DNA from: Sphingomonadales bacterium
Lineage (GTDB): Bacteria > Pseudomonadota > Alphaproteobacteria > Sphingomonadales > Sphingomonadaceae
Direction of reading: 5' to 3'
NCBI GenBank assembly: GCA_017302615.1
Contig: JAFLDB010000003.1
Coordinates: forward strand, 62,001-126,000
DNA length: 64,000 nt
Part shown: piece after piece, positions 1-9,015 of the stretch
How positions within the stretch are numbered: position 1 is the first letter of the stretch
How the letters are laid out: each line of letters opens with the position of its first letter
Notes under the pieces: generated by a model
What the model was told of the DNA's origin: nothing
The model's input: the letters and a program-made list of their open reading frames with translations, nothing else
Database searches by the model: none
Position numbers and translations under genes: made by a program

Positions 1-1
1 G

Positions 2-883
2 GGCGGCTGGGCCGAGACCCGGCTGTTCCTGTGGCGGCGGTTCGCCCGGGTCTGGCCGCTGCACGCCGCCATCCTGGCCGCATTCATGGCCTTTGTGGCG
101 CTGCTGGTGCTGACGGGGCGCGATGCTGCGGGCTATCCGCTGGCCGAACTGCCGCTGCACCTGCTGCTGGTCCAGAACTGGGGGCTGACCCCGGACCTGA
201 CCTGGAACCATCCGGCCTGGTCGATCAGTACTGAATTTGCCGCCTACCTGCTGTTCCCCGCGCTGGTTCTGGCCGCGCGGTGGGACCGGATGCCAGGCTG
301 GGCGCTGGTGCTGCTGGCCGGCGGCGTGGCCGCGCTGCTCCACCTGCTGTTCGCGGCGCGGGGTTATGACGGCCTTGGCGATGACATCCCCGGCATGGGC
401 CTGTGGCGGTGCCTGGCGGGCTTCACGCTCGGCTGCCTGATGTGCCAGCTGTGGCAGCGCTGGTCGGGCCTGCGCCATGCCGCGACCCTGGCCGTGCTGG
501 CGGGCATCGCCATCGCGCTGGCCGGCTGGGGGCTGGGCCTGCCGGAGACGGCCTTTGTCCCGGCGTTGTTCCTGGCCCTGCTGCTGGCGCTCGCGCTGGG
601 GCGCGGGCCGCTGGTTTCCCTGCTGGGCGGGCGGGTGCTGACCTGGCTGGGGGAAGTCAGTTACTCGACCTATCTGGCGCACTTCTTCCTGTTCATCCTG
701 TGGAAGATCGCTTTCGTCGACGCCTCGCTCCAGCTGAGCTGGGCCAGCCTCGCGGGCTATCTGCTGCTGGTTCTGGCCGCTTCGGCCGCGCTCTATTACG
801 CGCTGGAGAAACCGGCCCAGCGCTGGCTCAACCGGCATCCGCCGCGCTGGGCGGTGCGGGCTCCCGCGCTTCCGGCCGAGTGA
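2..883 (+). CDS. Acyltransferase family 3 membrane protein (5' end missing)
   Basis: The reading frame is open from the first bases of the window, so the true start lies upstream; about 293 residues are visible. The visible N-terminus holds the basic/aromatic stretch RRFARVWPLH, typical of acyltransferase-3 (OafA/NodX-type) proteins, in which an integral membrane enzyme transfers acyl groups, often acetyl, to sugars or lipids outside the cytoplasmic membrane. About eight hydrophobic segments follow, and the tail YYALEKPAQRWL matches the usual family ending, where a conserved E-P pair closes the last helix. The substrate cannot be told. No partner gene is visible on the downstream side; the next gene starts 116 bases later with its own ribosome binding site. 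An internal ATG at 86 exists but would cut off the conserved stretch. Confidence 0.85.
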   Translation, partial: GGWAETRLFLWRRFARVWPLHAAILAAFMAFVALLVLTGRDAAGYPLAELPLHLLLVQNWGLTPDLTWNHPAWSISTEFAAYLLFPALVLAARWDRMPGWALVLLAGGVAALLHLLFAARGYDGLGDDIPGMGLWRCLAGFTLGCLMCQLWQRWSGLRHAATLAVLAGIAIALAGWGLGLPETAFVPALFLALLLALALGRGPLVSLLGGRVLTWLGEVSYSTYLAHFFLFILWKIAFVDASLQLSWASLAGYLLLVLAASAALYYALEKPAQRWLNRHPPRWAVRAPALPAE

Positions 884-999
884 TTCGCGCGGTCCGGTCC
901 GAAGGCCGTGCCGCCTTGCCGTAGCGGCAGGCCAAACCGCGTTGCACTGCGGCCAAGCTTGGGCCATGACAGCGCCTTTCCAGCGATAAGGAGAGGCCC

Positions 1000-1449
1000 A
1001 TGACCCCGCAGGAACTCGCAGCCAAGACCGGTGAAGTGATCGGCGTTTCGGACTGGTTCCACGTTACCCAGGAACGCATCAACATGTTCGCCGATGCCAC
1101 CGGCGATCACCAGTTCATCCACATTGACGAGGAAAAGGCCAAGCTGACCCCGTTCGGCGGGACCATCGCCCACGGCTTCCTCACCCTCTCGCTGCTGCCG
1201 GTGCTCGGCGCGATGACCGAGGGCGCGCGGGTCGACGGGATCAAGATGGGCGTCAACTATGGCGGCAACAAGACCCGTTTCATCAGCCCGGTGCGCGCCG
1301 GCAAGCGCGTGCGCAGCCACACCAAGCTGCTCGAACTGGTCGAGAAGCGCCCCGGCCAGTGGCAGCAGACCAACGAAGTGACCATCGAGATCGAGGGCGA
1401 GGACAAGCCCGCGCTGATCTGCGAATGGATCACGCTGTTCTTCGTGTGA
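1000..1449 (+). CDS. MaoC family acyl-CoA hydratase/dehydratase
   Basis: This 149-residue protein is a single hot-dog-fold MaoC-like hydratase. It carries the catalytic stretch [12 protein letters not shown] at about residues 30-41 (the Asp and His of R-specific enoyl-CoA hydratases) and the following [11 protein letters not shown] motif. The family adds water to enoyl-CoA to give (R)-3-hydroxyacyl-CoA. A good ribosome binding site (AAGGAGAG) precedes the ATG by seven bases. A thiolase gene follows after 52 bases on the same strand, so the pair probably acts together on acyl-CoAs. Whether it feeds polyhydroxyalkanoate synthesis, as PhaJ does, or degradation is not decided by sequence. Confidence 0.88.
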   Translation: MTPQELAAKTGEVIGVSDWFHVTQERINMFADATGDHQFIHIDEEKAKLTPFGGTIAHGFLTLSLLPVLGAMTEGARVDGIKMGVNYGGNKTRFISPVRAGKRVRSHTKLLELVEKRPGQWQQTNEVTIEIEGEDKPALICEWITLFFV

Positions 1450-1501
1450 TCCGGACCCTCCCCGGGGGCTCACACTTTTCAGACCAAGCAAGGAATTTCC
1501 C

Positions 1502-2686
1502 ATGTCTCGTGACGCAGTCATCGTTTCCACTGCCCGCACCCCGCTGACCAAGGCGGCGCGCGGCGCTTTCAACAACACCACCGGGGCCACCCTTGGCGCC
1601 TTCTCGATCCGCGCCGCGGTTGAGCGCGCCGGGATCGAGGGCGGCGAAGTGGATGACGTGCTGATCGGCACCGCCGTCCAGCAGGGCTCGACCGGCGGCA
1701 ACGTTGCCCGCCTCGCCGCGCTGCGCGCCGGCCTGCCGGTTTCGGTGCCGGCCATGACGATCGATCGCCAGTGCTCCTCGGGCCTGATGAGCATTGCCAC
1801 CGCGGCCAAGCAGATCGTGATCGACAACATGGACATCTGCGTCGCGGGCGGCCTGGAAAGCATTTCCAAGGTGGTCGGCAGCGGCAAGATGTTCGTCGAG
1901 CCGGACCGCGAGCTGCTGGAAATGCACCCGCACATCTACATGCCGATGATCGGCACCGCTGAAGTCGTCGCCAAGCGCTACAACATCAGCCGCGAATACC
2001 AGGATGAGTATTCGCTCCAGTCGCAGCAGCGCACCGCCGCGGCCCAGGCTGCCGGCAAGTTCGCGGACGAGATCGTCGCCTGCAGCACCACCATGGCCGT
2101 GGTGAACAAGGAGACCAAAGAAGTCTCCTATCAGGAAGTCACCGCCGACCGTGACGACTGCAACCGCCCGGATACCACGCTGGAAGGGCTCGCCAGCCTC
2201 AAGCCGGTGATGGGCGAAGGCCACTGCATCACCGCCGGCAATGCCAGCCAGCTGTCGGACGGGTCCTCGGCCTGCGTCGTGATGGAAGCCAAGGTCGCGG
2301 AAAAGCGCGGCCTGACCCCGCTGGGCCGCTATGTCGGCATGGCCGTGGCCGGCACCGAGCCTGACGAAATGGGCATCGGCCCGGTCTTCGCGATCCCCAA
2401 GCTGCTCGAGCGCTTCAACCTGAAGATGGACGACATCGGCCTGTGGGAACTGAACGAGGCATTCGCCGTCCAGGTGCTCTACTGCCGTGACAAGCTGGGC
2501 ATTCCCGACGAACTGCTCAACGTCAACGGCGGCTCGATCTCGATCGGCCACCCCTTCGGCATGACCGGCGCGCGCTGCACCGGCCACGCCCTGATCGAAG
2601 GCAAGCGCCGCGGTGCCAAGTATGCCGTGGTGACCATGTGCATCGGCGGCGGCCAGGGCGCTGCCGGCCTGTTCGAGGTGTTCTAA
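1502..2686 (+). CDS. Acetyl-CoA acyltransferase (thiolase)
   Basis: A full-length 394-residue thiolase. The nucleophile Cys91 lies in DRQCSSGL, His350 in GHPFGMTG and the acid/base Cys380 in CIGGGQG, so all three catalytic elements are present. The enzyme either cleaves 3-ketoacyl-CoA with CoA or condenses acyl-CoAs. The start has AAGGAA eight bases upstream. It sits between a MaoC hydratase and a carboxymuconolactone-decarboxylase-like gene whose start comes five bases after this stop, so all three are probably one transcript. A biosynthetic PhaA-type role is possible, but the sequence resembles the broad acyl-CoA acetyltransferase group used in catabolism. Confidence 0.92.
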   Translation: MSRDAVIVSTARTPLTKAARGAFNNTTGATLGAFSIRAAVERAGIEGGEVDDVLIGTAVQQGSTGGNVARLAALRAGLPVSVPAMTIDRQCSSGLMSIATAAKQIVIDNMDICVAGGLESISKVVGSGKMFVEPDRELLEMHPHIYMPMIGTAEVVAKRYNISREYQDEYSLQSQQRTAAAQAAGKFADEIVACSTTMAVVNKETKEVSYQEVTADRDDCNRPDTTLEGLASLKPVMGEGHCITAGNASQLSDGSSACVVMEAKVAEKRGLTPLGRYVGMAVAGTEPDEMGIGPVFAIPKLLERFNLKMDDIGLWELNEAFAVQVLYCRDKLGIPDELLNVNGGSISIGHPFGMTGARCTGHALIEGKRRGAKYAVVTMCIGGGQGAAGLFEVF

Positions 2687-2691
2687 GACCG

Positions 2692-3252
2692 ATGCGGCTT
2701 CCCGCGCCCCGGATCGCTCCGCTGTCCGACAGCGAACTGACCCCCGAGGCGCGGGAGGTGCTCGCCGCGCTGCCCGAATATGCGCGCGGTTTCAATATCT
2801 TCCGCACTCAGGCCCACAATCCGGACGCGCTTGGCGCGTTCCTCGCCTGGGGCAATTACATCCTCTCCCCCCGCAACAGCCTGAGTGAACGGCAACGTGA
2901 GCTGGCGATCCTGCGGGTCGGCTATCTGTGCCGGGCCGGATATGAATGGGCCCAGCACGCGGTGATCGGCCAGCGCGCCGGGATCACGGCAGAGGAACTC
3001 GGCGCCATCAAGCAGGGGCCGGATGCGTCCGGCTGGGATCCGCTCGACGCCGCGATCCTGCGAGCCTGCGACGAACTTGTCCGCGATCATCATATTGGCG
3101 ATGCGACCTGGACCGCGCTGGCCCCGCTGGGCGATACTGGGCGGGTCGATCTGGTCTATACCGTGGGGCAGTACACCCAGGTTTCGATGCTGCTCAACAG
3201 CTGCGGGGTGCAACTCGATCCGGGTCTGGCCGGGGATCCCGACCTCGGCTGA
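2692..3252 (+). CDS. Carboxymuconolactone decarboxylase family protein
   Basis: The 186-residue product has the CMD/AhpD helical core with LSERQRELAILRVG and EWAQHAVIGQRAG at roughly residues 64-95. The Glu and His of the ExxxH motif are retained, but the Cys-x-x-Cys pair of AhpD peroxidases is missing; only one cysteine lies before the motif. That argues against a disulfide reductase and for the CMD-like group of unknown substrate. The ATG at 2692 is chosen over an in-frame GTG-type start inside the thiolase gene because it follows the thiolase stop by five bases. Such proteins are common beside acyl-CoA or aromatic catabolic genes. Confidence 0.8.
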   Translation: MRLPAPRIAPLSDSELTPEAREVLAALPEYARGFNIFRTQAHNPDALGAFLAWGNYILSPRNSLSERQRELAILRVGYLCRAGYEWAQHAVIGQRAGITAEELGAIKQGPDASGWDPLDAAILRACDELVRDHHIGDATWTALAPLGDTGRVDLVYTVGQYTQVSMLLNSCGVQLDPGLAGDPDLG

Positions 3253-3321
3253 CTTGCCAAGCGCCGCGGGCGCGCGCATCCTTCCGGCCCGATCAGGTCA
3301 GGCCAGAAGGGGAGCGCCGGA

Positions 3322-3954
3322 ATGACCGAACAGCTGGGCATTGCCGAGATTCTCGGCATCGCCGCCTCGATCAGCCTGCTGTCGGGCTGGCGGCTTTATC
3401 TGACCGTTCTGGCTACGGGCCTTGCCATGCGGCTGGGCGCGCTGCCGCTGCCGGAACATCTGGCCGCGCTGCAGGTGCTGGCCAATCCCTGGGTGATGGG
3501 CGCGGCCGGCCTGGCCGCCTTCATGGAATTCTTTGCCGACAAGATCCTGTGGCTCGATTCGGTCTGGGATACGGTGCACAGCTTCATCCGCCCGGTGGGC
3601 GGCGCGCTGCTGGCGCTGGCGGTGATCGACCCGTCCGATCCGGTCACCCAGGCGGTGGCTTTTCTGCTGGGCGGCGGGGCCAGCCTGCTGGCCCACGGCG
3701 GCAAGGCCAGCGCGCGGGCCGTGGTCAACACCAGCCCGGAACCGTTCAGCAATATCGCCGTATCGACCGTGGAGGACGTGGCCAGCGCCGGGCTGCTCTA
3801 CCTTGCCTACAGCTATCCGATCGCCGCCGGAGCCGTTGCGGCGGTGCTGCTGGTGCTGACCCTGGCGCTGATGATCCTGGCCTGGCGGGTGCTGCGGCGG
3901 ATCTATCTGAAAGTGCAGGGCGAGCCGGTCAGGCCCGCCCCACCGGCCGCCTAG
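3322..3954 (+). CDS. DUF4126 domain-containing membrane protein
   Basis: This 210-residue protein has about five hydrophobic segments and the conserved DUF4126 features: an N-terminal helix with a small-residue turn (ISLLSGWRLYLTVLATGLA), then FMEFFADKILWLDSVWD, then FIRPVGGALLALAV. The function of the family is unknown. A strong ribosome binding site (AAGGGGAG) lies seven bases before the ATG. The stop codon overlaps the stop of phaZ, which runs in the opposite direction, by four bases, so no terminator fits between the two genes. Confidence 0.8.
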   Translation: MTEQLGIAEILGIAASISLLSGWRLYLTVLATGLAMRLGALPLPEHLAALQVLANPWVMGAAGLAAFMEFFADKILWLDSVWDTVHSFIRPVGGALLALAVIDPSDPVTQAVAFLLGGGASLLAHGGKASARAVVNTSPEPFSNIAVSTVEDVASAGLLYLAYSYPIAAGAVAAVLLVLTLALMILAWRVLRRIYLKVQGEPVRPAPPAA

Positions 3955-5195
3955 GCCACCACTTTCAGCGCCGGGCGGTCGTGCTTGGCGATCCAGGCTT
4001 CAAGGATCGGGGCGATCTTCTCGCGCCACTTGCTGCCGTTGAAAATGCCGTAGTGGCCGACTTCCGGGGCCAGGTGATACTGCTTCTTGGCTTCCGACAG
4101 GCCGGTTGCCAGGTGCAGCGCGGCCTTGGTCTGGCCGATCCCGGAAATGTCGTCGCGCTCACCCTCTACGGCCAGCAGCGCGGTGTCCTTGATCTTGCCC
4201 AGGTCCACGGTCTTGCCGCGGTGGACGAAAGTGCCGTTCGGCAGGCTGTGCTTCTGGAACACCTCTTCCACCGTCTGGAGGTAGTAGGCGGCGTTGAGAT
4301 CGCAGACCGCGCGGTACTCGTCATAGAAGGTCTTGGTCGCATCGGCGCTTTCGCCGTCGCCCGCCACCAGGTGCTTGAACATGTGATAGTGGCTCAGCAT
4401 GTGGTTGCCGAGATTCATCGACATGAAGCCGGCCAGCTGCAGGAAGCCCGGATAGACCCGGCGGCCCGCGCCCGGATACTGCAGCGGCACGGTGGCGATC
4501 ACCGTGTGGCGGAACCATTCGATCGGGCGCTGCATGGCGAGGTCATTGACCGAAGTCGGCGCCTCGCGCGTGTCGATCGGGCCGCCCATCATGGTCAGGG
4601 TCAGCGGGCGGCAGGGATGCTTGGCCTCGGCCATGATCGCGGTCGCGGCCAGGGTCGGGACCGAAGGCTGGCACACCGCCAGGGCGTGGGCGCCCGGGCC
4701 GATGTGCTCGAAGAACTCGATCAGGTAGTCGATATAGTCATCCAGATCGAACTCGCCGGCCGACAGCGGCACCATCTTGGCGTCGGCCCAGTCGGTCACA
4801 TAGACTTCGCAGCGTTCCAGCATGCGGGCCACGGTGCCACGCAGCAGGGTGGCGAAGTGGCCGCTCATCGGCGCGACGATCAGCAGGCGCGGCGCATCCT
4901 TGGGCAGGCCGGTGTGGGTGAAGCGCAGCAGGTTGCCGAACGGCTTGTGCATGACGATCGCCTCGGTCACCGGATGGCTGGCCCCGTCCACTTCGACCGA
5001 CTCGATATCGAACTGCGGCTTGCCATAGGGCGCGGCGGCGTGGGCGAAGACTTCAAGCGCGGAGGCCATCATCGAGCCGCCCGGGCCGTAACCCAGCGGC
5101 AGGGCCGGATTGTTGAGCATTTCGGCCCCCACCGAAGCCCAGGTGCTGGCGGCGTTCAGCCACGAACGCTGCAATTCGTATGCGGTGTAAAGCAC
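3951..5195 (-). CDS. phaZ: Intracellular polyhydroxyalkanoate depolymerase PhaZ
   Basis: The 414-residue product belongs to the intracellular (amorphous-granule) PHA depolymerases. The N-terminus VLYTAYELQRSW is the usual family start, and the catalytic nucleophile is the cysteine of AVCQPSVP at residue 175, as in PhaZ1 of Cupriavidus, where Cys replaces the serine of the lipase box. An acidic region EGERDDISG and GHYGIFNG near the C-terminus supply the remaining triad residues. I start it at the GTG at 5195, not at the upstream ATG at 5255, because AGGGAG lies ten bases ahead and because the extra residues do not resemble the family. The enzyme mobilises stored polyester to 3-hydroxyacid. 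A palindrome lies upstream at 5242-5258. Confidence 0.9.
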   Translation of the reverse strand: MLYTAYELQRSWLNAASTWASVGAEMLNNPALPLGYGPGGSMMASALEVFAHAAAPYGKPQFDIESVEVDGASHPVTEAIVMHKPFGNLLRFTHTGLPKDAPRLLIVAPMSGHFATLLRGTVARMLERCEVYVTDWADAKMVPLSAGEFDLDDYIDYLIEFFEHIGPGAHALAVCQPSVPTLAATAIMAEAKHPCRPLTLTMMGGPIDTREAPTSVNDLAMQRPIEWFRHTVIATVPLQYPGAGRRVYPGFLQLAGFMSMNLGNHMLSHYHMFKHLVAGDGESADATKTFYDEYRAVCDLNAAYYLQTVEEVFQKHSLPNGTFVHRGKTVDLGKIKDTALLAVEGERDDISGIGQTKAALHLATGLSEAKKQYHLAPEVGHYGIFNGSKWREKIAPILEAWIAKHDRPALKVVA

Positions 5196-5241
5196 GTGCT
5201 GCGAACTCCCTCTTTCCCGCCATGGTGGCCCCATTCGCGCG

Positions 5242-5258
5242 ATTGTGCAACGCACAAT
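5242..5258. promoter_or_regulatory. Perfect inverted repeat between phaZ and the ABC transporter gene (candidate operator)
   Basis: ATTGTGC, three bases, GCACAAT forms a perfect 7-bp inverted repeat 47 bases upstream of the phaZ GTG and about 73 bases before the divergent ABC gene. A further half-site GCACAA lies at 5272-5277. The TGC-N3-GCA core resembles sites described for the PHA regulator PhaR in alphaproteobacteria, which would fit phaZ. That link is inference, and no phaR gene is in the window. Confidence 0.4.
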
Positions 5259-5330
5259 ATCGTGCCGCGCCGCACAACGGCTTGCCGATAGGCTCTTTCA
5301 CCCTGCTGCCAGTGTGCTAGGGCGCGGGCC

Positions 5331-7169
5331 ATGCAAGCCGAACCCGAGGGCGCATCCGCCGCGCCCAGCGCCGAGAGCAAGAGCACCGAGCCCGCACCGG
5401 CGCGCAGCCTTGGCCCGCTGCGGATGATCTGGCGCGAAACGGCCAAATATCCCCGCCAGGTGATCTTCGCGCTGCTGGCGCTGATGGTCACGGCATCGGC
5501 CACCCTGGCGATTCCGGCGGGCTTCAGGCTGGTGGTCGATCGCGGCTTCGGCCCGGGCGGCGACGTTGAAACGATCGGCCGGTGGTTCCGCTACCTGCTC
5601 CTGATCGTCGGCGTGCTGGGGCTGGGCACGGCGGTGCGGTTCTATTTCGTGTCCTGGCTGGGGGAACGCGTGATCGCCGACATCCGACTGAAAGTTCAGG
5701 AAAACCTGCTGCGCCTCTCGCCCGGCTTTTTCGAGGAAAACAGCCCGAACGAGATTTCCAGCCGGATGACTTCGGACACTGCGCTGATCGAGCAGGTGGT
5801 CGGCACCACGGTGTCGGTCGCCTTGCGCAACCTGATCATGGGCGTGGGCGGGGTGGCGATCCTGTTCTCGCTGGCGCCTAAGCTGACCGCCGGGTTGCTG
5901 ATCGGGATCGTCGGGATCCTGTTTCCGCTGCTGGCCTTCGGGCGGCGGATCCGCACCATTTCGCGCACCAGCCAGGACCGGGTGGCCGATATCGGCGCAA
6001 CCGTGGCCGAAGTGCTGGGGGCGATGAAGATCGTCCAGGCCTTCAACCAGGAAGCGCGCGAACAGGAACGTTTTACGACCTCGGTGGAACTGAGCTTCGC
6101 CACGGCCAAGCGGCGGATCATGCTTCGTTCGGTGATGACCATGCTGGGGATCGTGGCGATCTTCGGCGCGATCGTGGTGTTGGTCTGGCAGGGCGCGATC
6201 GGGGTGGCCGAAGGGACCATCACCAGCGGCACGATCGTGCAAATCGTGTTCGTCGCGGTGATCGTGGCCGGATCCTTCGGGGCGCTGACCGAAGTCTATG
6301 GCGATCTGCTGCGCGGGGCCGGGGCGGCCAGCCGGCTGTCCGAACTGCTCAACGAAAAGCCCGAAATCGCCATGCCTGAGCGGCCGCTGGCCCTGCCCAG
6401 CCCGGGGCGCGGCAAGCTGAGCTTCGAAAACGTCACCTTCCGCTATCCGACCCGGCTGGAAGTGGCCGCGCTCAGCGATTTCTCGCTGACGGTGGAACCG
6501 GGCGAAACCGTGGCGATTGTCGGCCCCTCCGGCGCAGGAAAGTCGACGCTGTTCCAGCTGGCCGAGCGGTTCTACGATCCGCAGGCCGGGACGATCAAGC
6601 TGGATGGCGTGCCGCTGACCGCGGTCGATCCGGCCGAAGTGCGCCGCCGCATGGCGCTGGTTCCGCAGGATGCCGTGCTGTTCGCCGCCAATGCGCGGGA
6701 CAACCTGCGCTATGGCAACTGGGACGCGAGCGACGAGGACATCTGGGACGCGGCCCGCGCCGCCAATGCCGAAAGCTTCCTGCGCGATCTGCCCGACGGG
6801 CTCGACACGTTCCTGGGCGAAGGCGGGGCGCGGCTGTCCGGCGGGCAGCGCCAGCGCGTGGCGATTGCCCGCGCGGTGCTGCGCAAGGCGCCGATCCTGC
6901 TGCTGGACGAGGCGACCAGCGCGCTCGATGCCGAAAGCGAGCGCCTGGTGCAGGATGCGCTCGACCGGTTGATGCAGGATCGCACCACGCTGGTCATCGC
7001 CCACCGGCTTGCCACCGTCCGCAATGCCGACCGGATCGTGGTGATGGACGGCGGCCGGATTGTCGAGACCGGCACCCATGACCAGCTGACCCGGGCCGGG
7101 GGGCTTTACGCCCGCCTCGCCTCGCTGCAATTCGACGAGCGCGCTTTCGCTGCCGAGGAACAGAACTGA
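5331..7169 (+). CDS. ABC transporter, fused permease and ATPase (MsbA/ABCB-like exporter)
   Basis: A 612-residue half-transporter: a six-helix membrane domain covers residues about 40-330 and an ATPase domain the rest. The Walker A motif GPSGAGKST begins near residue 398, the signature LSGGQRQRVAIARA near 502, Walker B is ILLLDEATSALD, and the H-loop is VIAHRLATV. This is the layout of exporters such as MsbA that work as homodimers, moving lipids or drugs outward. The gene overlaps uppP by one base (TGATG), so the two are co-translated. Pairing with an undecaprenyl-lipid enzyme suggests, but does not prove, an envelope lipid substrate. Confidence 0.9.
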   Translation: MQAEPEGASAAPSAESKSTEPAPARSLGPLRMIWRETAKYPRQVIFALLALMVTASATLAIPAGFRLVVDRGFGPGGDVETIGRWFRYLLLIVGVLGLGTAVRFYFVSWLGERVIADIRLKVQENLLRLSPGFFEENSPNEISSRMTSDTALIEQVVGTTVSVALRNLIMGVGGVAILFSLAPKLTAGLLIGIVGILFPLLAFGRRIRTISRTSQDRVADIGATVAEVLGAMKIVQAFNQEAREQERFTTSVELSFATAKRRIMLRSVMTMLGIVAIFGAIVVLVWQGAIGVAEGTITSGTIVQIVFVAVIVAGSFGALTEVYGDLLRGAGAASRLSELLNEKPEIAMPERPLALPSPGRGKLSFENVTFRYPTRLEVAALSDFSLTVEPGETVAIVGPSGAGKSTLFQLAERFYDPQAGTIKLDGVPLTAVDPAEVRRRMALVPQDAVLFAANARDNLRYGNWDASDEDIWDAARAANAESFLRDLPDGLDTFLGEGGARLSGGQRQRVAIARAVLRKAPILLLDEATSALDAESERLVQDALDRLMQDRTTLVIAHRLATVRNADRIVVMDGGRIVETGTHDQLTRAGGLYARLASLQFDERAFAAEEQN

Positions 7170-7978
7170 TGGACCCGATTGTCACCGCGATCCTGCTTGG
7201 CATTGTCGAAGGCGTCACCGAGTTCATCCCGGTATCCTCCACCGGGCACCTGATCCTGGCGACCGAGCTCTTCGGTTATGATGCCAAGACCTGGGCCGCG
7301 TTCAACGTGGTGATCCAGCTGGGCGCGATCCTGGCCGTGGTGGTGCAGTACTGGCGGACCTTCTGGGCGGTCGGCACCGGCCTGCTCCGGCTGGAGCCGA
7401 TGAGCATCGCCTTCATCCGCAACATCCTGCTGGCCTTCCTGCCCTCGGCCGTGCTGGGCCTGCTGCTGAAGGACTATATCGACATCATGCTGGGCAGCCC
7501 GATGATCGTCGGCTGGGCGCTGATCCTGGGCGGGATCGCGATCCTGGCGATCGAGAAGTGGGCCAAGCCCGGCGGCCCCAGCGGCGTGGCGCAGCTGCCG
7601 GTGCGCCAGGCGCTGGGCGTCGGCCTGTTCCAGTGCATTTCGATGATCCCCGGCGTGAGCCGTTCCGGCGCGACGATCATGGGCGCGCTGGCCATGGGGA
7701 TCGAACGCCGGACCGCGGCCGAGTTCAGCTTCTTCCTGGCCATTCCGACCATGCTGGGGGCGACCACGCTGGAACTGTGGGACAACCACGAACAGCTGAT
7801 GGCCGGCACCGGCGTGGTCGGCTGGACCGAGATCGCGGTGGGCTTCGTGGTCAGCTTCGTGGTCGCGCTGGCGGTGATCAAGGCCTTCGTCGCCTTCGTC
7901 AGCCGCTCGGGCTTTGCTCCGTTTGCCTGGTACCGGATCGTCGCCGGTTCGCTGGCGGTGTGGCTGCTCTGGCCGTAA
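7169..7978 (+). CDS. uppP: Undecaprenyl-diphosphate phosphatase
   Basis: The 269-residue integral membrane protein carries both UppP/BacA signatures: EGVTEFIPVSSTGHLIL at residues 14-30, with its glutamates and the SSTGH turn, and PGVSRSGATI in the second half, with the conserved arginine. The enzyme removes a phosphate from undecaprenyl diphosphate so the carrier lipid can be reused in peptidoglycan and polysaccharide synthesis; excess activity gives bacitracin resistance in other bacteria. Length and about eight membrane segments fit the family. The start codon shares a base with the stop of the ABC transporter gene. It ends 24 bases before the convergent phhA. Confidence 0.95.
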   Translation: MDPIVTAILLGIVEGVTEFIPVSSTGHLILATELFGYDAKTWAAFNVVIQLGAILAVVVQYWRTFWAVGTGLLRLEPMSIAFIRNILLAFLPSAVLGLLLKDYIDIMLGSPMIVGWALILGGIAILAIEKWAKPGGPSGVAQLPVRQALGVGLFQCISMIPGVSRSGATIMGALAMGIERRTAAEFSFFLAIPTMLGATTLELWDNHEQLMAGTGVVGWTEIAVGFVVSFVVALAVIKAFVAFVSRSGFAPFAWYRIVAGSLAVWLLWP

Positions 7979-8002
7979 ACCGAAGACCCGCCGCGCTCAC
8001 CC

Positions 8003-8944
8003 CTAGACCGGCATGGCCCCTGATCCCCGCCCGCCGCGCAGGGCATATTCCTGGGTGCCGCGGTGCAGCACGTCGTCGATGTCGATCACGGCGCTGTTGG
8101 CATAGGTGAAGCCGGGGGCAAGGCTGCGATAGAGCCGGTCGAAATCGCGCTCCACCGTGTCGTGGTAGAGCTCCTGGAAACTCTCGATCACGAAATAGGT
8201 CGGCTGCAGATCGTCGATCACATAGTCGGTCCGCATCACCCGGTCGACGTTGAGCATGATCCGGTTGGGGCTTTGCGCCTCAAGGCAGAACACCGCCTCG
8301 GTCGGGCCGGAGAGGATCCCGGCGCCATAGGCGCGCAGCCCCTCGGCCTCCTGGATCAGGCCGAATTCGACCGTGTACCAATAGAGCGCGCCCAATGCCT
8401 TCAGCCGGTTGTAGCGCATCGCCTTCCACCCGGCGCGGCCGTATTCCTGCATGTAATCGGCATAGGTCGGATCGGTCAGCATCGGCACGTGGCCGAACAC
8501 ATCGTGGAACACGTCGGGTTCCTGGATGTAATCGAACGTCTCGCGGGTGCGGATGAAATTGCCGGCCGGAAAGCGCCGGTTGGCCAGGTGCCAGAAGAAC
8601 ACGTGGTCGGGGATCAGCATCGGCACCGGCACCACCGACCAGCCGGTCAGCGCACCCAGTTCCTCCGACAGGCGGCCGAAATCCGGCACGCCGCCCCGGC
8701 CGAGGTCGAGCTTGTCGAGCCCGGCCAGAAAGGCGCTGGCGGCGCGGCCGGGCAGGACCTCGATCTGGCGGGCGAAGAGATCGTCCCACACCGCGTTTTC
8801 GGCCGAAGAATAGGTGCGCTGGGCCGGTTCCAGCCAGTCTTCGCCGACGTGGGCAGGACGCTTCAGCGGGGCGGTGAAGACGTCGGGACCGGGTTCGGGC
8901 AGGCGGGTGAAGTCGGCATCCAGCATGGTTGCAGTTGTAACCAT
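8003..8944 (-). CDS. phhA: Phenylalanine 4-monooxygenase
   Basis: This 313-residue protein is the bacterial monomer-type phenylalanine hydroxylase that turns phenylalanine into tyrosine with a pterin cofactor and non-haem iron. The iron ligands are visible: His147 and His152 in VFHDVFGHVP and Glu193 in YWYTVEFGL. The signature IPDHVFFWHLANRRFP precedes them. I use the ATG at 8944; a TTG at 8962 and an ATG at 8926 are also in frame and none has a clear ribosome binding site. No pterin-carbinolamine dehydratase (phhB) lies beside it, and the gene appears to stand alone. Confidence 0.93.
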   Translation of the reverse strand: MVTTATMLDADFTRLPEPGPDVFTAPLKRPAHVGEDWLEPAQRTYSSAENAVWDDLFARQIEVLPGRAASAFLAGLDKLDLGRGGVPDFGRLSEELGALTGWSVVPVPMLIPDHVFFWHLANRRFPAGNFIRTRETFDYIQEPDVFHDVFGHVPMLTDPTYADYMQEYGRAGWKAMRYNRLKALGALYWYTVEFGLIQEAEGLRAYGAGILSGPTEAVFCLEAQSPNRIMLNVDRVMRTDYVIDDLQPTYFVIESFQELYHDTVERDFDRLYRSLAPGFTYANSAVIDIDDVLHRGTQEYALRGGRGSGAMPV

Positions 8945-9015
8945 ACCGGATCGGGACAGCAACGCCGCTTTTTGCCGGCTTGCGCGCTGCGCGGCGCGGG
9001 CGCATCTTCCCGCCC

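Noticed and set aside
2946..5291. 781-codon open frame on the plus strand
   Set aside because: It runs across the CMD-like and DUF4126 genes and antisense to phaZ; it has no domain and no ribosome binding site.
5298..7130. 610-codon open frame on the minus strand
   Set aside because: It is the antisense shadow of the ABC exporter gene; the text is rich in His, Gln, Arg and Gly as expected from GC-rich mirror frames, and no domain is seen.
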